From Trichobilharzia regenti (taxonomy: Eukaryota > Platyhelminthes > Trematoda > Strigeidida > Schistosomatidae), in assembly GCA_944472135.2 (NCBI GenBank), contig OX235263.1:88320721-88384720 (forward strand): a stretch of DNA of 64,000 nt, given 5' to 3'. Below, piece by piece: positions 31,180 through 40,145 of the stretch. A model generated the notes under the pieces. The model was not told the DNA's origin and ran no database searches. It saw only the letters and a list, made by a program, of their open reading frames with translations. The first letter of the stretch is position 1, and every line of letters starts with the position of its first letter. Both the position numbers and the translations under genes were made by a program.

Positions 31180-31604
31180 TCTCATTCTGCGAAACCATTT
31201 GTATTTACTTTACTTAAATTCAAAAACGGAAATAAATATTTGAAGGGAAATACGAATGATACGGTATCCTTTGACGTCACAGCATTATATACCTCAATTG
31301 GACAGAAACTAGTAAAAGAGGCCATGGAGCAGTTACTAGTCAGAAACGACGAACACCTCCCACAACAATCAAAAATGCAACACACAAGTTGAATGGAGTG
31401 CATAAACCTATTCTTAACAACATACTTCCAATTCAACCGCAAAATATATGAACAAATTAAAAGAATATACATAGGATAGCCTGTATCAGATTTGATTGCA
31501 GAAGCAGTGATGCATTGGCTCGAAAAGATTATTCTACCAAAGATCAAACCCAAAATTTGGATACGTTACGTAGATGACACATTTGTAATAATCAAAAGAA
31601 ATGA
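31180..31604 (+). pseudogene. PLE-6 reverse transcriptase, N-terminal and catalytic part
   Basis: Plus frames read GNTNDTVSFDVTALYTSIGQ (motif A, Asp kept), then after a stop FLTTYFQFNRKIYEQIKR and LPKIKPKIWIRYVDDTFVII (catalytic YVDD intact). The expected GSPxGP loop is degenerate (IGxPVSDLIAEAVM). The RTE insertion falls three to four residues after the YVDD block. A few stops also mark decay before or after insertion. Confidence 0.82.
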
Positions 31605-32523
31605 TTGCAATTGATTGGATAATGCGACAGACAACGGCAACCAACGAGGGAACAGGCATAAAATGGACTGACACAAAAGACTTGGAGGATCTGGATTTCG
31701 CCGATGATATATGTCTGATTTCCCATAAACTGGAAGATATGCAAGTGAAAAGTAACAAGTTGGCAGAAGAAGCATCAAAGATAGGACTTCACGTGAACAT
31801 AGATAAAACAGAGATAATGAAGATTCCTAGCCAACATCAACAACAACAACAGACCACAATAAGCATAAATGGGAAGAACCTGAAAGAAACAACCTCCTTC
31901 ACCTACCTGGGAAGCATCGTCTCAACTACAGGCGGAACTGACGAGGACATCAAAGCCAGAATCGGAAAAGCAAGACAAGCTTTCATTACTCTCAAATCTG
32001 TGTGGAGGTCAACAGCAATCAGCATCAAAAATAAGATCCGGACTTTCAACTCCAATGTGAAGTCAGTCAGTGCTACTATACGGATCAGAGACTTGGCGAG
32101 TCATAAAGAGCATCTCAAACAAACTTCAAACCTTCATTAACAACTGTCTCCGCTCAATACTCAAGATCAGATGGCCAGAAAAGATCAGCAACAGGGATCT
32201 CTGGGAGCGAACCAATCAGGAACCGATTGTGAAACAAATAGGCAGAAAGAAATGGAGATGGATTGGCCATACGCTGAGGAAACCATCAAGTGACATCACT
32301 AGACAAGCCCTCGAGTGGAACCGGAAAGGGAGGCGGCGAGTTGGTCGTCCAAGGGTGACTTGGAGGAGGTCATGCGAGGAGGAGATGAAAGCATGTGGAC
32401 AGACCTGGAGCAGGTTGAAAAAGTTGTCAGAAAACCGAAGTCAATGGAGGTGCGCAGCTGAAGCCCTATGTTCCGCTAGGAACTAAAGGATACAATAATA
32501 ATAAATAATAATAAAAGAAATGA
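31594..32523 (+). mobile_element. RTE-type LINE insertion with 11-bp TSD
   Basis: The TSD AAAAGAAATGA lies at 31594-31604 and 32513-32523. The insert is 908 bp, 5'-truncated in the RT domain, and ends in GAAGCCCTATGTTCCGC, then AAAGGATACAATAATAAT. It is the best-preserved RTE in the window and probably the youngest. Confidence 0.9.
31601..32486 (+). pseudogene. RTE reverse transcriptase C-terminal half and 3' domain
   Basis: Frame 1 (31601-32140) reads EDLDFADDICLISHKLED (catalytic FADD), then GLHVNIDKTEIMKIPSQ and TTSFTYLGSIVSTTGGTDED, then RQAFITLKSVWRSTAIS. After a one-base shift near 32070, frame 2 (32070-32486) reads MLLYGSETWRVIKS, then WERTNQEPIVKQIGRKKWRW, HTLRKPSSDITRQAL and RRRVGRPRVTWRRSCEEEM. 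Only one frameshift separates the two. The N-terminal endonuclease and first RT motifs are missing through 5' truncation. Confidence 0.88.
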
Positions 32524-33190
32524 GTTGGATAAAACTCACAACATGATAAAAAAAATGTATTCAACGATATTAAATTCACAAGAGAAGAGGAATCCATGAA
32601 CAAAACCCCATTTTTGGATGTCTTAGTCAAGCGAACAACCACAGGGGAATTAAAAACTCACACGGACCAAATACTGAATTACAATAGCAACAATCCAATA
32701 ACACACAAAAGGAATTGTATAAAAACACTATTCAAGTGGACCAGGACTCACTGCAGAACTCCCACCTACCTCAAGGAAAATTGAAGAAAGATATCTCATA
32801 GACGTCTTCCAAAAAATGTATATCCACGGAATTTCATCAAAAGACATTTATCTCCAAGCCAACCTACCAAATCGAAGAAAATCGCCCTAAAATATAAAAA
32901 AGACATCTCATCACTCCAAGACTCTTCAAACCTTTCGGAACTGATATCGCACACAAACTAACAAAATCACTTCGCTCAGCCAGCCAGCCAGCCCTGTGTT
33001 AGTCAAAAGACTCAAGAACGAAAGAAGATAAAACCAACATCATCTACAAAATAAATTGTAACATCTGCGAAAAACACTACATTGACCAAATTGGAGGTCC
33101 ATGGATATAAGCTAGCCATCAGAAGACATGGCATCCACTCCCTCATATCACTACATACAGACAACAACGGACATCAATTCGACTGGGACA
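32513..33190 (+). pseudogene. PLE-6 RT end, connector and GIY-YIG
   Basis: Continues from the interrupted RT with ELDKTHNMIKKMYS, then TPFLDVLVKRTTTGELK, TDQILNYNSNNPITHKRNC and PTYLKEN. After frameshifts a connector segment (YLIDVFQKMYIHGISSKDIY) precedes a nuclease start TNIIYKINCNICEKHYI, then LAIRRHGIHSLISLH. The nuclease part is out of frame with the rest. Confidence 0.8.
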
Positions 33191-33535
33191 ACCAACGTTC
33201 AAATATTAGACAAAGGAAACACCCACCGGGATTCGAACCCAGGACCTTCTGGTTACAAGGCTAGCGATCTCGTAGACCATTAAGCCACTGGGACCCGATC
33301 CAATGGTCCTTGAATTCCAACTTCTGCCAATTCACGACATAGCGCAACCACTAGCCAATGTCTTCGGCGAGTATTTGTCCTCACACCCGACCGGCTGCAC
33401 CCTACTGGTCACAACTTCCCACTGGAACCCAGGTAACTACCTACCTGAATAGGGCCAGTCGCCAGTGAGCATCTCATTGATATTCAAGTGATGGTTTGTA
33501 GGGATTTGATTGGTTTCAGGATTTCATCATGAATA
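33185..33535 (-). mobile_element. Family B SINE, minus, with tandem junction
   Basis: The minus strand shows B-box (GGGTTCGAATCCC), A-box (CAGTGGCTTAATGGTCTACG), and a 5' block through GAGATGCTCACTGGCGACTG. At 33478 it is preceded directly by the tail of another unit (AATCCCTACAAACCATCACT), so two units meet head to tail. The ribozyme of the main unit lies beyond the truncation at 33190. Confidence 0.75.
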
Positions 33536-34040
33536 TCAACTAAAATTAAGGAGATTTTTACAAAAACTGAGGGCGATTCGAACCTGGATGGCCAAGGTTA
33601 TGACAATGTCTGAACTAGCTTCTTTTGGACACATAAATTAGGCTTCTTCATGTGAATCCCAACAGCCAGTCTCAGTGATATTTAGTAAACGAATTCTTAA
33701 GGCGAAGTTAAGATTAGATGAGATGCGGTAAATGAGTCTGCAAGCCTCATTGATATCAGTCTTGTGTTCTGTATCCACAAGATGCCTTAGAATAGGGCTA
33801 CGAATAGATTTTGTTTGTCATTTACTTAACCACTATGCAAGGTGATGTTCTGAACATCACCCTTAAGAGTTTGACTACTAAATATTGCTGAGGCTGACTG
33901 TTGGGATCCACATTAAGAAGCCTAATTCTTGCGTCCAAAAGAAGCTAGTTCAGATTCTGTCCTTACCCCACTAGCCATCTAGGTTCGAATGCTCCCCACT
34001 TTTTGTAGAAATTTCCCTAAATTTAGTTGATATTCTATTT
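33533..34040. mobile_element. Family F SINE, inverted head-to-head pair
   Basis: The arms are about 165-190 bp. The left (33533-33725) is minus and the right (33855-34040) is plus. Both contain AAAAGAAGCTAGTTCAGA (A-box-like) and a B-box-like GGTTCGAATG/CG. The outer ends are complementary (TATCAACTAAA / TTTAGTTGATA). The centre (33725-33855) is unique. It could also be read as a TIR element, but the boxes favour a SINE. Confidence 0.65.
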
Positions 34041-34109
34041 GCTATTATATTTTTATTATTATTTAAGCATCTTTAATGACCTTAATTCCATTGATCTTAT
34101 CTGACAAAT

Positions 34110-34262
34110 CGATCGTACTGGTGAAGAGTCTCAAACTAGGACGAAACAGTTGTCCAGTACTCCCTGGCAGGTGGTTTTCCAATGGTTCTCTAACCGATAT
34201 CAGCTCATGATTAAATCCTCCATGCAATCAAACAAAAATCCCTACAAACCAATACTTGAAAA
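34110..34262 (+). mobile_element. Family B SINE 3' half
   Basis: Starts in the ribozyme (GTACTGGTGAAGAGTCTC, GGACGAAACAG, GTCCAGTAC) and runs to a complete tail CCCTACAAACCAATACTTGA. The first core base is changed, while stem I, II and III are kept. Confidence 0.75.
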
Positions 34263-34394
34263 TCGATATTATTGAAAAAAGACTAAGATTGTTAATGACT
34301 ACTATTCTAGAATATTCTATGTATATAAACTAATGTATATATAACTGTAGCACCAGAAGAGGAATTTATCGAAAGAGGGATATTCTTTGCTTAA

Positions 34395-34695
34395 TTACTT
34401 TGTTTGCATGGAGGATTTAATCATGAGCTGACATCAGTTAGAGAACCACTGTAAAAACTCCAGAGAGTACTGGACAGCTGTTTCGTCCTAGTTTGGGACT
34501 CTTCATCAGTACGCACCTACTGGGCTCATCTTGTAACCAGACGGTCCTGGGTTGGAACTCTGTTGGTGGGTGCGTCCCAAACTAGGACGAAACAGCTGTC
34601 CAGTACTCCCAGGTTTTCCAGTGGTTCTCTAACTGATGTCAGCTCATGATTAAATCCTGCATGCAATCAAACAAAATCCCTACAAATCCAATACT
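34395..34695. mobile_element. Family B SINE, inverted head-to-head pair
   Basis: The minus arm (34395-34515) runs from tail through a complete ribozyme. The plus arm (34515-34695) has CTTGTAACCAGACGG, a B-box-like GGTTGGAACTC, a ribozyme lacking its 5' core, and the tail ATCCCTACAAATCCAATACT. The outer ends are complementary over about 100 bp. Confidence 0.8.
34467..34512 (-). ncRNA. Hammerhead, family B, near-complete fold
   Basis: Minus strand: stem I GTACTG/CAGTAC 6 of 6 pairs, core ATGAAGA (matches CTGANGA except C3), stem II GTCC/GGAC 4 of 4, GAAA, stem III ACAGCTGT, C at the cleavage site. Everything but C3 fits a type I hammerhead. Confidence 0.7.
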
Positions 34696-35082
34696 TGATA
34701 ATTATTTTGTGTTTTATAAAATACAGCTTATCAATCAGTTAAATGTGTAAGTGGCTTATAATATTAGACTTTCAGCCTTTATGATCATGTATGCTGTGTT
34801 AATTATTCAGACACTTTACTGTCTTAATCTCAAATGCGAAGAAAATGCGATGGTATTTGACTGACAACAGATTGCTTTGCTATTTTTATTACCGTTATAA
34901 CACTCCACAGGATTTTCATGTGAGTAAACAATTTTCACTGAATGTTTTCCACTAGGAGTATCGTCTTTCTAATATATTGGGAAGAAGTGTTTACACTTCA
35001 AGAAAGCGTCAATGTGTGTAAGACTTCGAAAGTGCTCCTCATTACTAAAGTGTTGGTTCACCCCAAAATCCGGTATCATTAT

Positions 35083-35689
35083 GAAGTGATATACTTTTCA
35101 GGTATTGATTTTATAGGGATTTTATTTGATTGACTGGAGCATGGATGGGTGGATGCATGTTGTTGAAGAGTCCTAAATTCGGCTGACGAAACAACTAGCT
35201 GTCCAGTAGTCCCCGGTGGTTTTCCAATGGTTCTCTAACTGATATCACTCCAATAAACAATCAAAGTTCCCAACAAAACCAATACTTGAAAATTGATCTG
35301 ATGCTCATTGGTGACTTGTATTGGGTTCTAGTGGGAAGCTGTGATCAGTATGGTACAGTAGGTTGAAAGTGAGGACAGTTATTCATCGAAGAAGAAGTCA
35401 TTGCGAAATAGTCGCACTATGTCATGAATTAGCAGGAGTTGAAATATATGAACTGGCCATTAAATCCTTTGGATCGGGCTCCAGTGGCTTAATGGTCTAC
35501 GAGATCACTAGCCTTGTAAACAGAATGTTCTGGGTTCGAACCCATCGGTGTGGGTGCGTACTGATGAAGAGTCCCAAACTGGGTAGATGTGACAGTTAGC
35601 TGTCCAGTACTTTCTGACAGGTTTTCAAATGGCCCTCTAACTGATGTCAGTTCATGATTAAAAATCCTTCAGCCAATCGAAGTGATATA
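35083..35689 (+). mobile_element. Family B SINE, 1.4-unit tandem with inverted cap, 11-bp TSD
   Basis: The TSD GAAGTGATATA lies at 35083-35093 and 35679-35689. Inside, in order: an inverted tail piece (35098-35148), a unit starting at its ribozyme and running to the tail (35155-35291), then a full unit from 5' block to tail (35292-35678). The junction is CCAATACTTGAAAATTGATC. One TSD surrounds all of it. Confidence 0.85.
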
Positions 35690-35954
35690 AGGTTTGTGGA
35701 ACTTTGGAAAGTCATGGAACACTGACTAGCTATTTGTTAATTGATGTTTGCAATAGTTAATTTTTCCGTCTGTGATAGTATATTAACTTCTAATATGAAT
35801 ACTTTTCAGAATGTCCTTTTCTGCAGAGAACCTCATGTGTTATTTGGTTGATAATAGGTAGCAATAAGCAAAGATTTGGCTTTCTGAATGACGATTGGTT
35901 GGTGTGAGTTTCAGTGTCACAAAAACTATCCAATCAATGGAATGCAAGATCAAA

Positions 35955-36035
35955 TAGCTGAAGAGCGCCTCAAACTGTTGAAGAGTCTCAAGCTAGGATG
36001 AAACAGCTATCCAGTGCTCCCAGGTCCTCTGTTGT
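35955..36035 (+). mobile_element. Family B SINE, ribozyme-only scrap
   Basis: CTGTTGAAGAGTCTCAAGCT, GGATGAAACAGCTATCCAG, CTCCCAGG. The ribozyme region is without head or tail. Confidence 0.6.
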
Positions 36036-36264
36036 TATTTAACTATTTATACAATGAAACAATTGTGATTGTGTGTTTATGTATTCGTGTACATTCTTGA
36101 TCTCATGAAGAGTTTTCATCTATGAAAATAATTTTTGTTAAGACTGAAAAATATGAAGCATAAAACTATTTTGTGGTATTTAAAGAGAGTAGTGCTAACA
36201 CAAATTAAAAGCTTTCACTATGAAAAGCTGACAGATTCCATAGATCTTCCAAAGAGTTGATTTG

Positions 36265-36915
36265 TTTTTCAGGTTTGACAACGAATTGATATCAGTTAGA
36301 GAACCATTGAAAACCACCACACAGTACTAGACATCTAGCTGTTTCGTCACCCTAGTTTAGGACTCTTCAGTAGGACAAACCCGCCAGAGAGGGTTCGAAC
36401 CTAGGTCCTTCCGGTTACAAGGCAAGCTAGCTTGTAGACCATTCAGCCAAAGAGACCCTCCTGATTCAATAGATAACCAATGAATTTTAATGCCGACCAA
36501 TTCGTGATCTTAGTGCTACTGACACCAGCCAACATCATCGGCAGGCATTTGTTCTCATTCCCGATTTGGGTGGACTCCACTCGTCACTATTTCTCAGTAG
36601 GACTCTAGACAAATTCATCCTGTGGTCAGTGTGACTGGGGAGCATCAGAATAATTTTCCAGAAGTGGTTTATAACTGGTGGTCGAGTTAAAATCATGAGT
36701 TGGTCGAAGTTAGAATTCATGTGCTGGCCATTGATTCGGGAGACGATGGGGGAGGGTCCCAGTGGCTGGATGATCCACGAGCTCACTAGTCATGTAACTG
36801 AAGGGTCTTGGATCCAATTCCCAGTGGTTGTGTACTGTCGATGATCCCCATAGCATGACGAAACACCTGTCCAGTACTCTGTGGTTTTCTGATTGATACC
36901 GGTCCACGGTAAACT
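36265..36915. mobile_element. Family B SINE, long inverted pair
   Basis: The minus unit (36265-36660) has tail, ribozyme, B-box, A-box and the complete 5' block. The plus unit (36680-36915) starts inside the 5' block (GTTGGTCGAAGTTAGAATTC) and reads A-box, B-box (TTGGATCCAATTCCC) and a decayed ribozyme. It is head-to-head and older than neighbouring copies. Confidence 0.75.
36325..36376 (-). ncRNA. Hammerhead, family B, intact CTGAAGA core
   Basis: Minus strand core CTGAAGA (36364-36370) exactly fits CTGANGA, with GAAA at 36342-36345. The first three pairs of stem I form (CTA/TAG). Stem II is GTC/GAC with an enlarged loop. Stem III ACA/TGT and C at the cleavage site (36330) are present. Confidence 0.65.
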
Positions 36916-37012
36916 TGTTACTTCGTAGACATAATTATCATTTCCATAATATAAAATTATTAAAAAATTTTTTTTGTCGATACGCGGTATTAAGACAGTA
37001 AGTTTTTTGGAA

Positions 37013-37615
37013 ATTAATTGGTCAACGGCGACTAGCAGTGGGATCCAGGATAACGCGCACTTCGTCGGTGACTGGACCCACCTACCTATATTCCCCAGTG
37101 AGTCAATGATGGTGTTTCCACCGAGGCTAGAACCTAGTTCCCATATTTTCAAACGCCAAAGCGTTATCCACTAGACCACTTGGGTTACGACAGCCACTGC
37201 CTCTTGTTAAACGTGTCTTAATAATTATTTAATTCCATTTAGTTTTTCCCGTCGATTGATTGGACCGAAGTGCTCGGCCTTAGGTTGACATGTTGGCTAC
37301 CATGGCCCAAGTTGTCTAGTGGATGATGCTTTTGCGTTTGAATCTATGGCTGCTGGGTTCGAGCCTTGGTGCGAACACCATCACTGACTAATTGGGGAAT
37401 GTAGGTAGGTACACCCAGCCACCGACGAGTTCCAAACAGGACGAAATTCGCGTTATCCTGGATTCCACTGCTAGCTAACATCCACCAAATAACTTCTAAT
37501 TACACGCTCAGATATCGTTGGAGCACCTTCATAAGAAGCCGACAGACATTTCAGCCTAAGACCAAGAACTTCTGTCGAATCAATCGATGAGCAAATCTAA
37601 AATTGAATTAAATAA
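37013..37615. mobile_element. Family A SINE inverted composite
   Basis: The left arm (37013-37310) is minus: ribozyme with stem II deleted, B-box, A-box, unit junction (CACTGCCTCTTGTTAAACG) and tail. The right arm (37311-37615) is plus from the A-box (GGCCCAAGTTGTCTAGTGG) through ribozyme and tail. It has the same layout as 21841-22411. No clear TSD was found. Confidence 0.75.
37408..37477 (+). ncRNA. Hammerhead variant, family A
   Basis: GGTACACCCAGCCACCGACG, AGTTCC/GGAC, GAAA, TATCCTGGATTCCACTGC. The 5' core has the ACC expansion seen at 3371 and 50086. It is otherwise well conserved. Confidence 0.65.
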
Positions 37616-37639
37616 ATAAGTGTTTACGTCATTGAAATA

Positions 37640-37960
37640 ATGTATATGCAGTTTGACTACTTATGAGTAAGAACACAATATCCAGCGAAGTGAGTTTTGT
37701 CAATGAATTTATTAACAAGCTGTACAATAGTACTTTGATGGATTTTAGGAAATTACATCGAGTGAATAAATTCAAACAAATGTATGAATGCATAAAATGA
37801 TAATAAAAATAGTTTGAAATGCACCTGATATGTTTGTGATTGTAATCATAGTTAAATATCAAATGGTAAAACAAATAACTCCATATATGGAATATTAATA
37901 GACAGAATACCAGTAGTTCAGCAAAGAGTCCATAGCTGTACAATCGCAAATATATACATG
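37640..37960 (-). mobile_element. PLE 3' terminal region, minus
   Basis: Matches the PLE-1 3' region (6650-6960) and carries two terminal motifs about 240 bp apart: one at 37674-37719 (minus strand CAGCTTGTTAATAAATTC...CTTCGCTG) and an internally deleted one at 37922-37955. It abuts an opposed PLE at 37960. Confidence 0.65.
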
Positions 37961-38990
37961 GTTGTGTTGTATGTGTGTATCCGACACATCTGCAGCTCTA
38001 ATAACCAGGAAGAAGAACTACACTTCCAGAAAGAAATCTTCCTACAAAACGGTTATCCATCAAGATTCGCAGACAAAAACATCAAACAGAAAATCCAAAA
38101 GCAAGAGACGCCATCTGTGACCAAAAAAGATACTTTATATGAACCTCAACTTCAAAAGTGATTTCCTTAGGAGGATAATTTCCACTTCTTTAAGAAGAAC
38201 TTTCTTTGTGGCAACATTGAGAGTAGTGTTCTCCAGTCGCCCCCTGATCTGAAGAGGCCTAAGGGACAAGATCTTGCACTTGAACACTTCTATATTGCTG
38301 TGGGGCCAGCCAGATACACTGGTCGTTCTGCACAGATCCTGTCAAAAAGGTTCAAAGAACACTATCCAGCGTGGCTGCAGAAAGGCAGTATTGGGCATAT
38401 ATGGAGTGCAATGATCGAACATCTCGTCACCACTGGTCATTCCATCTCAACAAACGCCTCCTCCTTCAAACTAATCTACAAAGTGAAGAACAACCTGCGA
38501 AAGAGAATAGGCTTCCGTCTTCTTCCTATTGCAGAAACCCTAGCCATTCAGTTAGAAGAACCAGAATTATGCATACAAAAGAAAATTATTCAACCACTTC
38601 TACTATCATGGAAACAACTCTGTTGATTTGACTTAACTTTTGATTGTATGCTTATTTTTTTAACTACTTAAAACTCTAAAGTAATTCCAAATGTTATTTT
38701 GTTTCCATGTACACCCTGAGGACAACTCTTTCATCAAACTATTCATATTATTAGGTGCACTTTTCTTTAACAATCGATCGTGACAACTCATAACTTTTGT
38801 TACTACCCTGTTATGTCAACATTCAATTCATCTGAACTTACCAATTGTATTTTCGTTTGACAAATTTAATGTACACACACACACATACAAAACAACCATA
38901 TATATTTGCGACTGTACAGTTATGAAAATGAATTCACTGGCGAAAATAGACTCTTCGCTGAACTACTGGTCTTCTGTCTACTAATGTTCG
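37960..38990 (+). mobile_element. Penelope-like retroelement, 3' part (PLE-3')
   Basis: Connector and GIY-YIG frames at 37990-38626, then a 3' UTR to a terminal motif at 38920-38970 (TGTACAGTTATGAAAATGAA, GGCGAAAAT, CTTCGCTGAAC). Together with 37640-37960 it gives inverted PLE ends. Confidence 0.75.
37985..38626 (+). pseudogene. PLE connector and GIY-YIG endonuclease
   Basis: The first frame reads EIFLQNGYPSRFADKNIKQK (connector), then a stop at 38161 and a decayed stretch. The second frame (38300-38626) reads MGPARYTGRSAQILSKRFKE (the YIG half, with I changed to T), then HYPAWLQKGSIGHI and IEHLVTTGHSI, and the family C-terminus FRLLPIAETLAI and CIQKKIIQPLLLSW. The C-terminal part is well preserved. 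The GIY half and CxC knuckle are damaged. Confidence 0.82.
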
Positions 38991-39024
38991 AATGGGAATT
39001 TTTTAATGAATATATAGAATAGAT

Positions 39025-39288
39025 TTGTTCACGAGTTGACGTAAGTTTGAAAACCACTGGAAAATCTAGGATTTACTGGACAGCTGTTTTGTTCATTTGA
39101 TCGGATCCCAGTGGTTGATTGGTCTCTGAACTGGCCTTGAAATCAGAATATCCTAGATTCGAACCCTAGAAGTGAGTGTGTCCTGATGAAGAGTCTCTAA
39201 CTAGGATGAAACGGCTATCCGATAGTTCTCTCTAACTGATGTCAACTAGTGGTCAAAACTGTAACCAATCAAGTCCCTGAAAACTAAC
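39025..39288. mobile_element. Family B SINE, inverted pair with short left arm
   Basis: A minus scrap (39025-39095, GAAAACCACTGG, TTTACTGGACAGCTGTTTTG) is joined head-to-head to a plus unit with A-box (CAGTGGTTGATTGGTC), B-box (GATTCGAACCC), ribozyme (CCTGATGAAGAGTCTC, GGATGAAAC) and a partial tail. Confidence 0.7.
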
Positions 39289-39344
39289 AAGTGATGCATG
39301 CATGTATCGAATTATTGATTTAGTGAAATAATAATAAATCAGAG

Positions 39345-39555
39345 ATGAGTGCTAAGTGATGAGTGCCAACTAGCACGAAACCTAGGTCAAAGGCTTCCTG
39401 CCGATTGCCTCCAACCATCTAATATCATCAAATCAATGTGCACCGTGACGTCCAGCTACCTGGAATGGTGACCAAATTGCAAACCTGACTGATAAAATTC
39501 AGTCTGCACCAAAGAGAGGACTAGAAACGTCACACTAGTTACTAATGTCTAATCA
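39345..39555 (+). mobile_element. Family E SINE, 5'-truncated
   Basis: Starts at the ribozyme-like segment, continues GGCTTCCTGCCGATTGCCTC and CATCTAATATCATC, then ATTCAGTCTGCACCAAAG, and ends CACTAGTTACTAATGTCTAA. It shares blocks with 10466-10717, 45990-46205 and 56475-56680. Confidence 0.7.
39356..39392 (+). ncRNA. Hammerhead-like segment, family E
   Basis: (G)TGATGA, stem II GTGC-CAACTA-GCAC 4 of 4, GAAA, stem III ACC-TA-GGT, C at the cleavage position (39388). C3 is G here, and no stem I partner was found upstream because the copy is truncated. The block order is that of a hammerhead. Confidence 0.55.
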
Positions 39556-39714
39556 AACAAGAGATTAACTGTTGAAATATTATTGAATTTCATTGGAGTG
39601 AAATACTCCTTCACCAATGTCCTGATGTCATCATTTTCTTTTCACTCTTTTGTATTCCAAGGGAAAAGATACCAGTCATGCTTTGAAGTCTCAGTAGTTG
39701 AAGCTGCTAGCAGT

Positions 39715-39855
39715 ACGCAGAAATGGTGAAGATACCCTATCAACAACATATGCTGATCACCATCATTGAGAAGAATCTAAAAGAAGCAGTCTCTTCTACT
39801 TACCTCATCAGCATCCTTTCTAAATCGTTTCAACGGCGCAGATATCTCAAGTCAT
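39715..39855 (+). pseudogene. RTE-type LINE scrap
   Basis: The plus frame KIPYQQHMLI and EKNLKEAVSSTYLISI parallels MKIPSQ and GKNLKETTSFTYLGSI at 31820-31910. Short and isolated. Confidence 0.55.
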
Positions 39856-40145
39856 TTCAGCATTACTAATATATATAATACTATTGTGGTGAGAGCTATC
39901 TGCAAGCTGAAATAGCTAAACACCAATTGACGTCAGTGTTCACATCCCGAATCACGGTCATGAGAAGAAATAAGAACAAAGCCTAACCTTGAGAAAATCA
40001 CAGCAGAGTTAACGTGTGAAAATATGGTTCGCAGATATATGGCTTAACTTTCTGAGAAACGGTCACAAGTAGAACAGAGTAAGCTTCAGCGAGAAAGCAA
40101 CCAATCAGAAGACGTTGCTTCTCTGCTAACAATAACGCTAATAAT

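Larger units (their letters stand above)
31130..33190 (+). mobile_element. Penelope-like retroelement interrupted by an RTE (PLE-6)
   Basis: The RT starts at about 31180 and is interrupted at 31605 by a 5'-truncated RTE. RT and connector resume at 32513 and the GIY-YIG region ends near 33190, where a family B SINE follows. Removing 31605-32512 and one TSD copy joins the two PLE halves at the residues just after YVDD. Confidence 0.85.

Noticed and set aside
31182..31778. Minus-strand frames of 123, 74 and 70 codons
   Set aside because: They lie antisense to the PLE reverse transcriptase and RTE frames, which carry the recognisable motifs.
34395..34695. DNA transposon with long terminal inverted repeats
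   Set aside because: The arms are individually found as single retroposed units with variable TSDs and pol III boxes, so an inverted SINE pair explains them better.
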